Shown here: positions 18,505 through 27,635 of the stretch, one piece after another
Numbering within the stretch: the stretch's first letter is position 1
Layout of the letters: each line of letters begins with the position of its first letter
Assembly: GCF_007197995.1 (NCBI RefSeq)
Contig: NZ_VKKH01000002.1
Location: 62,001 to 126,000 of the forward strand
Length of the DNA: 64,000 nt
Direction: 5' to 3'
Source of the DNA: Aliiglaciecola sp. M165
GTDB taxonomy: Bacteria; Pseudomonadota; Gammaproteobacteria; Enterobacterales; Alteromonadaceae
The notes under the pieces: model-generated
What the model was told of the DNA's origin: nothing
Seen by the model: only the letters and a program-made list of their open reading frames with translations
Databases searched by the model: none
Program-made: the position numbers and the translations under genes

Positions 18505-19683
18505 TTACCAATCCACTAATGGGTCAACATCGGCTTCATAATCAACCTGCTCAATATCAAAACCAAACAGTTTTAAAAACTCATGATGGTAACCGGCGTA
18601 ATCGCTCAGCTCGTGAAAATTATCCTGAGTGACCTGATCCCACAGCACTTTAATTTTGGCTTGCGTTGCATCATTTGTTTCCTTGCCATCCATACGCAAT
18701 CGATTGGCATCGTCGGTGTCGGGTTCATCTTGCAGAAGCTTTTCTTTAAACAAGCCATAGATCTGCTCTATACAGCCCTCATGGGTGCCTTCTTCTTTCA
18801 TCACTTTGTATATCAGAGAAATATAAAGTGGCATCACCGGAATCGCTGAACTCGCTTGGGTAACCAGCGCTTTCAGCGACGATACGTAAGCCTTAACGTT
18901 TAGATCTGACATTTTGTTATTGATTGCACTAGCAGCACGATCAAGGTCTTCCTTTGCTTTGCCGATTGTCGCTTGACCATAAATAGGCCAGGTTAACTCC
19001 TTACCAATGTATGTGTATGCTGTGGTTTTGCAATTTTCAGACAATAAGTCAGCATCGGCCAAAGCATTAAGCCAAAGCTCCCAATCTTCGCCACCCATCA
19101 CCTTAATGGTGTTGGCAATTTCTTCCTCATTCGCCGCTTCCAGAGCGACTTCATGAATCAAATCTTTGTCGGTGTCGTAAGTTTTTGTCTTGTAGTCTTG
19201 GCCTACGGGTTTCAATGTAGACTTGTACACTTCACCCGTTTCAGGATCGGTGCGGCGAGGCGACGCCAAACTGTAAATCACTAAATCTACTTTGCCTAAA
19301 TCCGCTTTTAACGTATCAATGACTTGCTGTTTCATTTCGTTAGAAAAAGCGTCACCGTTTAACGTTTTAGCATAGATATTTTCTTTCGAAGCAAATTGAT
19401 GAAAGGCTGCGGTGTTATACCAACCTGCAGTACCTGTTTTGCGCTCGGATGGGGCTTTTTCAAAACACACACCAAGGGTTTTAGCACCATACCCGAAGGT
19501 CGACACAATACGTGACGCTAGACCGTAGCCCGTTGAACAGCCCAAGATCAGCACATTTTTAGGCCCTTCACCTAAATCACCCTGACTTCTCACATAATCA
19601 ATTTGTTCTTCAACGCTTGCAGCGCAGCCCACTGGATGAGCATTGGTACAGATAAAGCCACGTACTTTTGGCTTGATAACCAT
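18505..19683 (-). CDS. fabV: Trans-2-enoyl-ACP/CoA reductase FabV
   Basis: A 392-residue NADH-dependent enoyl reductase of the FabV family, catalysing the last step of fatty-acid elongation. Family marks: MVIKPKVRGFICTNAHPVGC at the start, the NAD-binding LILGCSTGYGLASRI, IYSLASPRRTDP, and the active-site Tyr-x8-Lys in YGQATIGKAK. FabV enzymes are long SDR relatives and are usually triclosan-insensitive. Monocistronic, with its own terminator. Confidence 0.97.
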   Translation of the reverse strand: MVIKPKVRGFICTNAHPVGCAASVEEQIDYVRSQGDLGEGPKNVLILGCSTGYGLASRIVSTFGYGAKTLGVCFEKAPSERKTGTAGWYNTAAFHQFASKENIYAKTLNGDAFSNEMKQQVIDTLKADLGKVDLVIYSLASPRRTDPETGEVYKSTLKPVGQDYKTKTYDTDKDLIHEVALEAANEEEIANTIKVMGGEDWELWLNALADADLLSENCKTTAYTYIGKELTWPIYGQATIGKAKEDLDRAASAINNKMSDLNVKAYVSSLKALVTQASSAIPVMPLYISLIYKVMKEEGTHEGCIEQIYGLFKEKLLQDEPDTDDANRLRMDGKETNDATQAKIKVLWDQVTQDNFHELSDYAGYHHEFLKLFGFDIEQVDYEADVDPLVDW

Positions 19684-19778
19684 AATAACGATTCCTTACT
19701 TTCAATTTGCGCGTATTCTAAAGGGCATTCGCTCATTAACACATCTGAGCAGATAAAATGTTTATTGAAAACCCATGA

Positions 19779-20765
19779 TCACTCTTCTTCCAATGCATCA
19801 AGTCTTTGCTGAACAAACTTAGCCATATGGGCATTCAATGCCTCTTTGATTTCTGGATATTCATAGGCAACTCTTCGTAAAGCAGACCTTGTTGCCCTGA
19901 AATAAATACTGTCTTGCATATTAAATGTATGAATAAATACGGCAGTGAATCCCGGCAATGACTGACGTCTTTGATTTATTGTATAATTCGCCCGCTCGCT
20001 AATCGCAGCAAACAGTTCCTCATAGAGAGTCTGCTTGAAACCTAGCGTTACCAACTTATCCTCCGCTTCTCTATTGTCTAACAAATCGCTATAAATGATT
20101 GCATCAAGGTTTTTACGTCTTTCATTTGTCACTTCATAAAACGCTGAGCTACCAAACTTATATTTCAGTTTTATCGCTACTTGCAGCGGTTGAATCATTT
20201 CGTGTGAAGCAAGGTCATTAGAATTGAGTGCAGGCAAAACTTGATTAGGAAAAACTTGTTGAATATGACTGGCGTTTTCTAGCGCTTTCTCGCAAAAAGG
20301 TTCTTTTATCTGTTCGTAATAGTGAAAAAGTATTTTAAGACGTTGCACATACGCTTGCTGATAAGTTTGGCTAATCACCAGATAGTGTGAGTATGCAAAA
20401 TCGTGTACGAGTCTTTGCAGAGTCATTGTGTCTAAACCGTCAATAACACTATGAAACTCCACTCGCGCTAATATTGCCTGCAAAAAGGTTTCAAAGCCGT
20501 TTTTTTGGGTTCGAATAAGACTTTGCGCTTTTTCTGCCGTTTCATCACAGGCCAAGCTCTGCATATGAAAGCGCCAGGCTTCGACATCAGACTCCCACAC
20601 TTCGGCCAATGCATCATCTGAGAAAGAACTAATTATGGCGAACAGCATCGCCACATCATGTTCCATTTGAACTTCTAAAACTTGCTCACTAGCTCTACTG
20701 GGTGTTCCCGTTAAGCATGCGAAAACAGCGACAAAGGCTATCAATCTTTTAAGTCTAGATCCCAC
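19779..20765 (-). CDS. Secreted protein of unknown function
   Basis: A 328-residue protein starting at GTG 20765, with AAGGA about ten bases upstream. It has a signal peptide (about 1–25, cleavage near SRASE), then a largely helical chain without recognised domain motifs. Two cysteines are conserved-looking (ACDET; EPFCEKA). I do not recognise a family. It follows the TRAP transporter genes in the same direction after a 54-bp gap, so it may be a periplasmic accessory of that system or simply adjacent. Confidence 0.7.
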   Translation of the reverse strand: MGSRLKRLIAFVAVFACLTGTPSRASEQVLEVQMEHDVAMLFAIISSFSDDALAEVWESDVEAWRFHMQSLACDETAEKAQSLIRTQKNGFETFLQAILARVEFHSVIDGLDTMTLQRLVHDFAYSHYLVISQTYQQAYVQRLKILFHYYEQIKEPFCEKALENASHIQQVFPNQVLPALNSNDLASHEMIQPLQVAIKLKYKFGSSAFYEVTNERRKNLDAIIYSDLLDNREAEDKLVTLGFKQTLYEELFAAISERANYTINQRRQSLPGFTAVFIHTFNMQDSIYFRATRSALRRVAYEYPEIKEALNAHMAKFVQQRLDALEEE

Positions 20766-20819
20766 AATTTAAATTCCTTTTATTCAGATATTGTTCAGCG
20801 CACGGGTCTTTGTGTTGCC

Positions 20820-21917
20820 CTAGTCTTTTGCTTTTCTATTATTGTAATATTCAAGCTCTGAAATCTTATGATAGTTGCTCACGCCATCTTGAAATACTTT
20901 GTAGGAGGCATAAATTTTAGCAAAGGTCGGGTCTGCCTCAGCCTGTTCGTTCATCACTTCAGCTGTTGCTTCACGTAGGGCTGCAATGACGTCATCTGGT
21001 AGAGGTCGCATATCAACACCATGGGTTTCAACCAAGGCTTTCATTGCATCATTGTTCGCCGCTGTATATTCATCTAACATATCCTGATTCGCCGCGCGCG
21101 TGGCCACTTCAATGATAGCTTGCAGATCACTAGGTAAGGCTTCAAAAGCCGTTTTATTAACGATGAATTCTAAGCTTGCTCCAGGTTCATGCCAGCCAGA
21201 GTAATAGTAGTAATTAGCCGCTTTATGCAGCCCAAACGCCAGATCGTTGTAAGGCCCTACCCACTCTGTCGCGTCAATGGCACCTGATTGTAACGAGGTA
21301 AATAGTTCACCACCGGTTAAAGCGATTGGGATCCCACCGACTTTTTTCAGTACCTCGCCGCCCAGCCCTGGAATGCGCATTTTGAGACCTTTCAGGTCAT
21401 CTACGCTGTTTATTTCTTTCTTAAACCACCCCGCCATTTGTACGCCAGTATTGCCGCCAACAAAGGGAACTAAGTCGAAGGGAGCATATAGTTCACGCCA
21501 CATTTCAAGACCGCCACCATAATGCATCCAAGCGTTGAATTCCGTAGCATTCATGCCAAAAGGTATGGCCGTGAAAATCTGTGAAGCGGGGGCTTTTCCT
21601 TTCCAATAATATGAGCCGGCGTGACCCATTTGCGCTGCACCACTGGACACAGTGTCAAACACTTCGAAGCCTGGCACCATTTGTCCCGCCCCGTAGACTT
21701 TAATCTTTAAACGTCCATTGGACATGCGTTCAACGTATTTTGCGAAGGTTTCTGGCGCTTTTCCCAGCCCTGGAAAGTTCTTTGGCCAAGACGTGACTAA
21801 TTTCCACTCATATGTTTGCTGAGGCTGTGCAACTTGAGGGTCAGATGAGGTTGAGCCTCCACAAGAGGCCAAAGTGAACGCGAAGCAGAGCAGCAAAAAA
21901 TGCTTGAGGTCTTTCAT
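20820..21917 (-). CDS. dctP: TRAP transporter substrate-binding lipoprotein (DctP family)
   Basis: A 365-residue extracytoplasmic binding protein. The ATG at 21917 begins a lipoprotein signal (MKDLKHFLLLCFAFTLASCGG, lipobox LASC). The DctP fold is indicated by WKLVTSWPKNFPGLGKAPETF, MRIPGLGGEVLKKVGG and GAIDATEWVGPYNDL. The latter Glu-Trp and the YYYSGWHEPG segment resemble the TakP/2-oxo acid and lactate-binding group, so a monocarboxylate or keto acid is the likely ligand (inference). It follows the permease genes, so the order is Q-M-P. Confidence 0.93.
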   Translation of the reverse strand: MKDLKHFLLLCFAFTLASCGGSTSSDPQVAQPQQTYEWKLVTSWPKNFPGLGKAPETFAKYVERMSNGRLKIKVYGAGQMVPGFEVFDTVSSGAAQMGHAGSYYWKGKAPASQIFTAIPFGMNATEFNAWMHYGGGLEMWRELYAPFDLVPFVGGNTGVQMAGWFKKEINSVDDLKGLKMRIPGLGGEVLKKVGGIPIALTGGELFTSLQSGAIDATEWVGPYNDLAFGLHKAANYYYYSGWHEPGASLEFIVNKTAFEALPSDLQAIIEVATRAANQDMLDEYTAANNDAMKALVETHGVDMRPLPDDVIAALREATAEVMNEQAEADPTFAKIYASYKVFQDGVSNYHKISELEYYNNRKAKD

Positions 21918-21937
21918 ACAAAATGGGTCCATTTAAA

Positions 21938-23296
21938 TTACAACACCGATGGTAACCACGTTACCAGATTTGGCCAGATTGCCAAGCCAACCAGTAACAA
22001 TAGTTGAATAACAATAAAGGGTGCTACGCCTCGATATATATCGCCCGTTTTCACCTCGGGTGGCGCGACACCGCGCAAATAAAACAAGGCAAAACCAAAT
22101 GGGGGCGTTAAAAAAGACGTCTGCAAATTCACCGCAATCATTATCCCTAACCAGATGGGGTCAACCCCCATTGCCAACAATACAGGCGCAACGATTGGCA
22201 CAACAACAAAGGTTATCTCAATAAAATCCAAAATAAAGCCAAGCAGAAATATCACCACCATGACCAGTAAAACCGCACCAAAAACACCACCAGGCAAAGA
22301 TGCAAACAGGTTTTCGATCAATTCTTCACCACCAAATCCACGAAACACCAAAGAAAATATGGATGCTCCAATAAGGATCAGAAAGACCATCGACGTGACG
22401 CGAATCGTCGACATCATTACTTCTTTTAATTTATCTAAGGATAGCTGCCGTTTACTCAAAGCGAGAATAAGTGCACCTGCTGCCCCCACGCCTGCAGCTT
22501 CAGTTGGCGTGGCAAACCCACCTAAAATTGACCCAAGCACAACGAGGATCAGCAAAAGAGGAGGGATTAATGCAGAAAGTAAACTGACGTTACTTTGTTC
22601 AACAGGTAGCTCCTGTGACTCATCGACCGTGATGTTGCCTTTCGCAAACACCAAGACATACAGAAGATATAAACCGACCAAAATCATGCCTGGCACCAAT
22701 GCGCCAACAAATAAATCGCCCACGGACACCGATTCAGGTGAGAAGATGCCCATATTCAATTGAGCCTGCTGGAACGAGCTCGACAGCACGTCACCTAACA
22801 AAACCAAAGCAATTGAAGGTGGAATAATTTGTCCAAGGGTTCCCGTGGCACATATTGCACCGCTGGCAAAGGACGGAGAATATCCTTGCTTTAACATAGT
22901 CGGCAGTGAGAGTAGCCCCATTGTAACGACCGTTGCGCCAACAATACCTGTGCTGGCAGCCAATAACATTCCCACCAATACAACGGAAACCGCAAGTCCA
23001 GCATGCAAACGACCAAAGACCTGTCCCATTGCAGTCAGTAAATTTTCTGCCACTTTTGATTTTTCTAACATCACGCCCATAAAAACGAACAATGGCACTG
23101 CGATAAGAGTTTGGTTAGTAATAATGCCGTACAGTCGGCTAGGGACAGCCTGTAAATAGGCCATATCAAACACGCCAAACAGCGCTCCCCCAGCAGCAAA
23201 CAAAATTGATGTGCCAGCTAAGGTGTAAGCGACTGGATATCCAAGCAAAAGTGCCAAGCAGACAACAGCAAACATGACGAGCGATAAATATTCCAT
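21938..23296 (-). CDS. dctM: TRAP transporter large permease (DctM)
   Basis: A 452-residue permease with about 12 transmembrane helices. DctM signatures include PLFVFMGVMLEKS, GTLGQIIPPSIALVLLGD and GFILDFIEITFVVVPI. It is the ion-coupled (usually Na+) transport subunit. Its ATG overlaps the dctQ stop as TAATG, indicating translational coupling. A sodium gradient from the Na+-NQR encoded nearby could power it (inference). Confidence 0.95.
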   Translation of the reverse strand: MEYLSLVMFAVVCLALLLGYPVAYTLAGTSILFAAGGALFGVFDMAYLQAVPSRLYGIITNQTLIAVPLFVFMGVMLEKSKVAENLLTAMGQVFGRLHAGLAVSVVLVGMLLAASTGIVGATVVTMGLLSLPTMLKQGYSPSFASGAICATGTLGQIIPPSIALVLLGDVLSSSFQQAQLNMGIFSPESVSVGDLFVGALVPGMILVGLYLLYVLVFAKGNITVDESQELPVEQSNVSLLSALIPPLLLILVVLGSILGGFATPTEAAGVGAAGALILALSKRQLSLDKLKEVMMSTIRVTSMVFLILIGASIFSLVFRGFGGEELIENLFASLPGGVFGAVLLVMVVIFLLGFILDFIEITFVVVPIVAPVLLAMGVDPIWLGIMIAVNLQTSFLTPPFGFALFYLRGVAPPEVKTGDIYRGVAPFIVIQLLLLVGLAIWPNLVTWLPSVL

Positions 23297-23829
23297 TATG
23301 ACTTGCTCCCTGCTTCAGAAGCTGTTTTGTCCGTCAATTTAATCAAGTTTTTTAAGATCTCACTGAGCCCTTGCAACACCATGGTCGCGGCAAATAAGAG
23401 AATGAATGATTTTAAGATGAAAACACCTGGTATACCGCCAGCCTCCTGAGAAGATTCCATAATCTTCCAAGATACGCTTACGTAGTCGAGACTGACAACA
23501 AAGATGAAAACATTGACAGGCATTAAGAAAAATAGACCACCAAAAATATCCACTTTAGCTTGCTTTGCTGGTGTGAAGCGTCGATAAAACACATCGACTC
23601 TTACATGTTCATTAGATCTCAAAGTGTGAGCGCAACCAAGTAGGAAAACCGCAGCATGCAGATACATCACTGATTCTTGCATTGCTATCCAGCCCAAATC
23701 GAATCCATATCGCAAAACAACAATTAACAGCATGACTACGACCATAAATAAGGTAAACCAGCTGATAAGCTTTGCTAGACCGTCATTGAAAGCATCAACA
23801 AATTGAACAAGTGGTGCTGCACTTTGCAT
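23296..23829 (-). CDS. dctQ: TRAP transporter small permease (DctQ)
   Basis: A 177-residue protein with four hydrophobic helices, the usual DctQ layout, including the conserved LRSNEHVRVDVFYRR stretch. The ATG at 23829 is chosen over a TTG two codons upstream; AAGG lies nine bases before it. First gene of the dctQMP operon, divergent from the B12 transport region. Confidence 0.92.
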   Translation of the reverse strand: MQSAAPLVQFVDAFNDGLAKLISWFTLFMVVVMLLIVVLRYGFDLGWIAMQESVMYLHAAVFLLGCAHTLRSNEHVRVDVFYRRFTPAKQAKVDIFGGLFFLMPVNVFIFVVSLDYVSVSWKIMESSQEAGGIPGVFILKSFILLFAATMVLQGLSEILKNLIKLTDKTASEAGSKS

Positions 23830-24002
23830 TCCCAAAACCTTCTTTATTGTTTTTGTTTGTGGTGAGTTTAATATCTTTTTGGAGTCGTATTAAACGTGTT
23901 TTTGCGAAATAACGCTAGGGGACTATGGCAAAGATTGTTATATTTCCTAGCGAATTTGGTTTTCTTGTCATAAATGTCAATAAACATTGACGAGCATAAG
24001 AA

Positions 24003-24102
24003 ATTAAATGGGAATTTGGTGGAATACCAAAACTGTACCCGCAACTGTAAGAGCAAGATACTACGCCATAGTGTTGTAGCTTAAGTCAGATACCAGCCTT
24101 GT
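24003..24102 (+). ncRNA. Cobalamin riboswitch
   Basis: The aptamer core is readable: GGGAATTTGGTGGAATACC, then CTGTACCCGCAACTGTAAGAGC, a variable hairpin (CTAC...GTAG near 24061–24079) and the B12 box AAGTCAGATACCAGCC at 24083–24098. It is co-oriented with the B12 ABC transporter and ends 45 bp before a leader ORF start and about 150 bp before btuD. Adenosyl- or related cobalamins should repress expression. The flanks needed for P1 may extend to about 23985 and 24115. Confidence 0.92.
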
Positions 24103-24147
24103 TCTCAACATAGATTGTCTCGTGCGGGAAAACGCGAAAGGCACAAG

Positions 24148-24261
24148 ATGAATTGCGATCAATTACTCGTCAAAAAATCTCTTGTCCCCACTTTATTGCA
24201 CCCGTTTTTTCCACGACAGACATGCACTAACGCACATTCTTTATTGGTTGAACATGCTTAG
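24148..24261 (+). CDS. Leader ORF between the riboswitch and btuD (37 codons)
   Basis: An ATG at 24148 with GAAAGG six bases upstream opens 37 codons ending at TAG 24259–24261, which is five bases past the btuD ATG (24254) in another frame. btuD itself has no visible ribosome site. A GTGC (24122–24125) / GCAC (24141–24144) pairing could hide the leader's ribosome site. The simplest reading is that the riboswitch gates this leader and btuD is translated by coupling. The peptide has no recognised motif. Confidence 0.45.
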   Translation: MNCDQLLVKKSLVPTLLHPFFPRQTCTNAHSLLVEHA

Positions 24262-25069
24262 AGTCAAAGATCTTAGTTACCGCGTTGCTGAAAAAGTGAT
24301 TTTGAACAAGGTAAACATGCACGTTGAGCATGGGGAAATTCTCGCCGTGCTTGGGCCCAACGGTGCAGGAAAAACGACGTTACTTAAACATATGTCGGCA
24401 CAAATAAGCAGTCAACAAAGTGTATTTATCGACGCCCAGGCAATCGAAGGACTTAGCCAAAACCAACTTGCCAAAAAGATCTCAGTGGTGAATCAATTCA
24501 ATACAAATGTCTTTGCACTTACACTACATAATATTGTCAGCATGGGATTACTCCCTCATCAAAACCTTCTTTCAAGAAAAACTAACGTTCATGAGGAACA
24601 AATTCAGGCTTCGCTATCGCAAGTAGGGTTAGAAGATAAACAACATCAAACGTTTAATGTTTTATCTGGGGGCGAGCAGCAAAGAGGATTGATTGCTAGG
24701 GCTTTAGTACAGCAAACACCAGTTATGATACTCGATGAACCTGTCAATCACTTAGATGTGTATTATCAGCATCAGATCTTGTCGCTTATTCAATCACTGG
24801 CAAAACGTCATAAACTTACAGTTGTCATGAGCCTGCATGATTTAAATCTCGCTTCAGCATACTGCGATAAAGTCTGTCTTTTACAACAGGGTGAGGTATA
24901 CGATTCAGGAACACCTACAAAGGTGTTTGTTGAATCATCTCTGCAAACTGTTTTTAGGACACCGTGCAAAGTCACTAACAAATCCTCGGCTAGTTACCCC
25001 AGTGTTGAGTTTTTCCCTCATCATTTTCATGATGAACTCAAATTACTAAAGGAATATCATGAAGTATAA
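24254..25069 (+). CDS. btuD: Cobalamin ABC transporter ATP-binding protein (BtuD-like)
   Basis: A 271-residue ABC ATPase. Walker A GPNGAGKTT, Q-loop VVNQFN, signature LSGGEQQR, Walker B VMILDEP and the H-loop SLHD are all present. The ATG at 24254 gives the family start MLRVKDLSYRV; the frame opens earlier only from a TTG inside the leader ORF. It overlaps btuC by 11 bp. The riboswitch context supports cobalamin over heme or siderophore. Confidence 0.92.
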   Translation: MLRVKDLSYRVAEKVILNKVNMHVEHGEILAVLGPNGAGKTTLLKHMSAQISSQQSVFIDAQAIEGLSQNQLAKKISVVNQFNTNVFALTLHNIVSMGLLPHQNLLSRKTNVHEEQIQASLSQVGLEDKQHQTFNVLSGGEQQRGLIARALVQQTPVMILDEPVNHLDVYYQHQILSLIQSLAKRHKLTVVMSLHDLNLASAYCDKVCLLQQGEVYDSGTPTKVFVESSLQTVFRTPCKVTNKSSASYPSVEFFPHHFHDELKLLKEYHEV

Positions 25070-26081
25070 ATGGACTGTGATGACGGCAATTTCTGTCGTA
25101 AGTGTCCTGGGCGGCATGATGTTCGGCTCTGCCGATCTCAGTGGCGAAGAAGTTTTACAGTGTATCGTCAGCAACTGTTCAAATGAGGTGAATCAGCTGA
25201 TCTTTTGGGAAATTCGCTTTCCTAGAGTCATCGTCGGTTTTTTGGTAGGCGCAGGACTGGCAGTTGCAGGGGCCACTTTACAAAATGTGTATCGAAATGG
25301 CCTTGCCGATCCCTATCTTTTTGGTGTGGTCTCTGGAGCAGGTTTAGGTGCAAGTATTGCAACGCTGATATTCAATGGCTCGCACACAATGCCACTTTTC
25401 GATGCATCCTGGTTTAACTGGATCCCCTTTTCCTACGCTTTGCCCATGTCAGCCTTTTTAGGTGCGTTGTTTGCCGTTGCAATCGTTCAAGTGTTATCAA
25501 TGCGCCTTTTTGGAAATCGCACAGAACACCTTTTGCTGGCTGGGGTAGCCGTATCTTTTATTCTCAGTGCATTGAGTCACTTCCTATTATTCTTAGCCGA
25601 ACCCTTTGCGGCAAACAAAGTAATATTTTGGCTGCTGGGCAGTTTGGCGCGAGCAGAAATGTGGTTTGTGTGGATCATGTTGCCGGTTGTCACCATCAGC
25701 GTGGGTGTTTTATGGTTATATGGCCGTCACATGGATGCCATGTTACTTGGAGATGACAGCGCCAAGAATTTAGGAGTGCCGGTTGACCGTCTGCGCCTTG
25801 GGATCTTGATGATTTGTGCCGCATTAACGGCTTGCATCGTCGCTTATTGTGGAGGGATCGGATTTGTCGGCTTAATGATCCCACATATTGTTAGATCATG
25901 GTTAGGTGTCACTAGCAGGCCTTTGATTTTGGGTTGTGTATTAATTGGCGGGTGCTTTTTAGTTTGGGTAGATGTTGTGGCTAGAGTTGTTCTTGAAAAT
26001 CAGGAAATTCCTATCGGTATCATCACGTCTGCAATAGGTAGCATATTCTTTATTTTTGTACTTAGTAAGAGTAGAAGTTAG
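25059..26081 (+). CDS. btuC: Cobalamin ABC transporter permease (BtuC-like)
   Basis: A 340-residue FecCD/BtuC-family permease with about ten helices. Typical motifs are WEIRFPRVIVGFLVGAGLAVAGATLQNVYRN and YCGGIGFVGLMIPHIVR, the latter forming the coupling helix that docks on the ATPase. A ribosome site (AAGGA) lies within the end of btuD. It forms the inner-membrane channel of the B12 importer. Confidence 0.94.
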   Translation: MKYKWTVMTAISVVSVLGGMMFGSADLSGEEVLQCIVSNCSNEVNQLIFWEIRFPRVIVGFLVGAGLAVAGATLQNVYRNGLADPYLFGVVSGAGLGASIATLIFNGSHTMPLFDASWFNWIPFSYALPMSAFLGALFAVAIVQVLSMRLFGNRTEHLLLAGVAVSFILSALSHFLLFLAEPFAANKVIFWLLGSLARAEMWFVWIMLPVVTISVGVLWLYGRHMDAMLLGDDSAKNLGVPVDRLRLGILMICAALTACIVAYCGGIGFVGLMIPHIVRSWLGVTSRPLILGCVLIGGCFLVWVDVVARVVLENQEIPIGIITSAIGSIFFIFVLSKSRS

Positions 26082-26108
26082 TACTTACTTATTCCTGGAG
26101 ATATAAAA

Positions 26109-26972
26109 ATGGGGAGTAGAAAATTTGCACTTTGTTTTTTGATTGTAATACTGTTGGGCGAAACATTCGGATCTTTGCGTGCAAAAGAGGCTCAAAAGAA
26201 AACGATTATTGCCTTAGCACCACATATCGTTGAACTGCTATATGATATTGGCGCAGGTCAACAAATTATCGCCACCAGCACTTTTGCAGACTATCCAGAA
26301 GCAGCAAAATCTTTACTCATTGTGGGCGATCACAACCGGTTGCAAATTGAAAAGATCGTGCAATTAAACCCTGATTTGATCATTGCTTGGCGTGGCGGAA
26401 ATCCAACAGGGGATCTTGCAAGGCTTGAAAATTACGGTTTAAAAGTAGTGTTTTCAGAACCGAAAACCCTTGAGGATATTGCCGACGAAATACAATGGTT
26501 TGGAGAACTCACCGGACGCAAACAACAAGCGGATCTTAAAGCGCAAGGGTTTCGAAATAGATTATCGAGTCTGGCGAGTACCTACAAAAACAAAGCACCG
26601 GTCAGTGTCTTTTATGAAATTTGGTCTTCTCCATTACAAACTATCAGCGCTAACGCATGGCCACAAAAGCATTTGGAATTATGTGGTGCCAGTAACATTT
26701 TTTCCATTGAGAATAATGACTACCCGAGCGTATCGAGTGAGCAAGTACTTACACTCAAGCCACAAGTGATTATCCAACCTAGCGCCAAAACAAGTAATAA
26801 CAGTACCCTATACGACTGGTCTAAATACGGTTTTTTACCTGCAGTAAAAAACGGATTCATCTATCATCCCAATGCAGATAAAGTGTTTAGAATGACAACA
26901 CGAGTGCTAGATGAAGTGGAATTAATGTGCACTGAGATTGAACGTGCTCGACATTATTATCAAACACGTTAG
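26109..26972 (+). CDS. btuF: Periplasmic cobalamin-binding protein (BtuF-like)
   Basis: A 287-residue class III periplasmic binding protein with a signal peptide (to about residue 25). The PF01497 pattern is clear: TIIALAPHIVELLYDIGAGQ, VGDHNRLQIEKIVQLNPDLIIAW and NGFIYHPNADKVFRMTTRVLDEVE. It captures B12 for BtuC/BtuD. GGAG lies ahead of the ATG, 27 bp after btuC. The outer-membrane receptor btuB is not in the window. Confidence 0.92.
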   Translation: MGSRKFALCFLIVILLGETFGSLRAKEAQKKTIIALAPHIVELLYDIGAGQQIIATSTFADYPEAAKSLLIVGDHNRLQIEKIVQLNPDLIIAWRGGNPTGDLARLENYGLKVVFSEPKTLEDIADEIQWFGELTGRKQQADLKAQGFRNRLSSLASTYKNKAPVSVFYEIWSSPLQTISANAWPQKHLELCGASNIFSIENNDYPSVSSEQVLTLKPQVIIQPSAKTSNNSTLYDWSKYGFLPAVKNGFIYHPNADKVFRMTTRVLDEVELMCTEIERARHYYQTR

Positions 26973-26974
26973 TA

Positions 26975-27077
26975 GTTAACCTGAACTCGGGATAAGAGAA
27001 TCTGCAACTTATTGATTTTAATGAAAAGACTAAAACATATGACCCGGTAGTGGTCTAAAGTTCGAGTTCAGGTTAGT
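26975..27077. repeat. Palindromic repeat element between btuF and bolA
   Basis: TAACCTGAACTCG (26977–26989) is repeated perfectly in inverse orientation at 27063–27075, 73 bp apart. GGGATAAG extends the left arm. A related short palindrome lies on the other side of bolA and a degenerate one near 4999. Such interspersed palindromes are common in Alteromonadales, but the family cannot be confirmed from one window. Confidence 0.6.
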
Positions 27078-27148
27078 TACAAACCCTTAATAGATATTCT
27101 TATTGTAACGATTGCTAGCCTTTATTTTTAAGGGGCTATTTCAAAATA

Positions 27149-27472
27149 TTAAGATGCTTGACGCTTCATTCCACCCAAACAATTGGGTGAGTCGGGCGAG
27201 TTTCCGTAGAGGTTCTGCCATTCATCGTCGGTATATGTATGCAATGCCAATGCGTGGATATGATCAGCCAATTCTTCTTTAAGCACGGCATTGACAGCTC
27301 GATGTCGATTAATCAATCGTTCGCCAGAAAACTTAGGGGTCACTAAGACAACCTTAAAGTGTGTCTCCGACCCTGTAGGGACATTGTGCATAAAGCTTTC
27401 ATTTACTACCTCGAGATGGGCAGGGTCAAAATGAGCAAGCAGTTTTTGCTCAATATTATTATGTATATTCAT
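27149..27472 (-). CDS. bolA: BolA family protein
   Basis: A 107-residue BolA/IbaG-type protein. The BolA fold motif is visible: LEVVNESFMHNVPTGSETHF, then KVVLVTPKFSGERLINRHRAVNAVL with the invariant RHR. BolA partners with monothiol glutaredoxins in iron-sulfur and stress regulation and can bind DNA. The C-terminal tail (SPNCLGGMKRQAS) extends a little past the E. coli protein. Confidence 0.93.
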   Translation of the reverse strand: MNIHNNIEQKLLAHFDPAHLEVVNESFMHNVPTGSETHFKVVLVTPKFSGERLINRHRAVNAVLKEELADHIHALALHTYTDDEWQNLYGNSPDSPNCLGGMKRQAS

Positions 27473-27497
27473 GTGTGGTCCCTCGTATTTTCATCAT

Positions 27498-27522
27498 TAA
27501 CCCGAGCTAGGGTTAGGTTAAT
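27498..27522. repeat. Short palindrome upstream of bolA
   Basis: TAACCC-GAGCTA-GGGTTA (27499–27516) followed by GGTTAA. It shares the TTA-CCCGAG and GGTTAA words with the repeat on the other side of bolA. It could also be an operator for bolA. Confidence 0.4.
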
Positions 27523-27635
27523 ATTAAGAGTAATCTGTCACTTTAAAAACGATTTTTTTTGTGAACTTGTCTAAGCCTTTGAGGTACCTAGATATTATTT
27601 TTCAATTGAAATTTTAGGTTTTTATAACTCCCCTT

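Noticed and set aside
22155-22763. 202-codon plus-strand ORF antisense to dctM
   Set aside because: Shadow of the permease frame, with low-complexity Thr/Lys/Asn composition and no motif.
23868-24056. 62-codon minus-strand ORF upstream of dctQ
   Set aside because: It runs antisense through the cobalamin riboswitch and has no coding signal.
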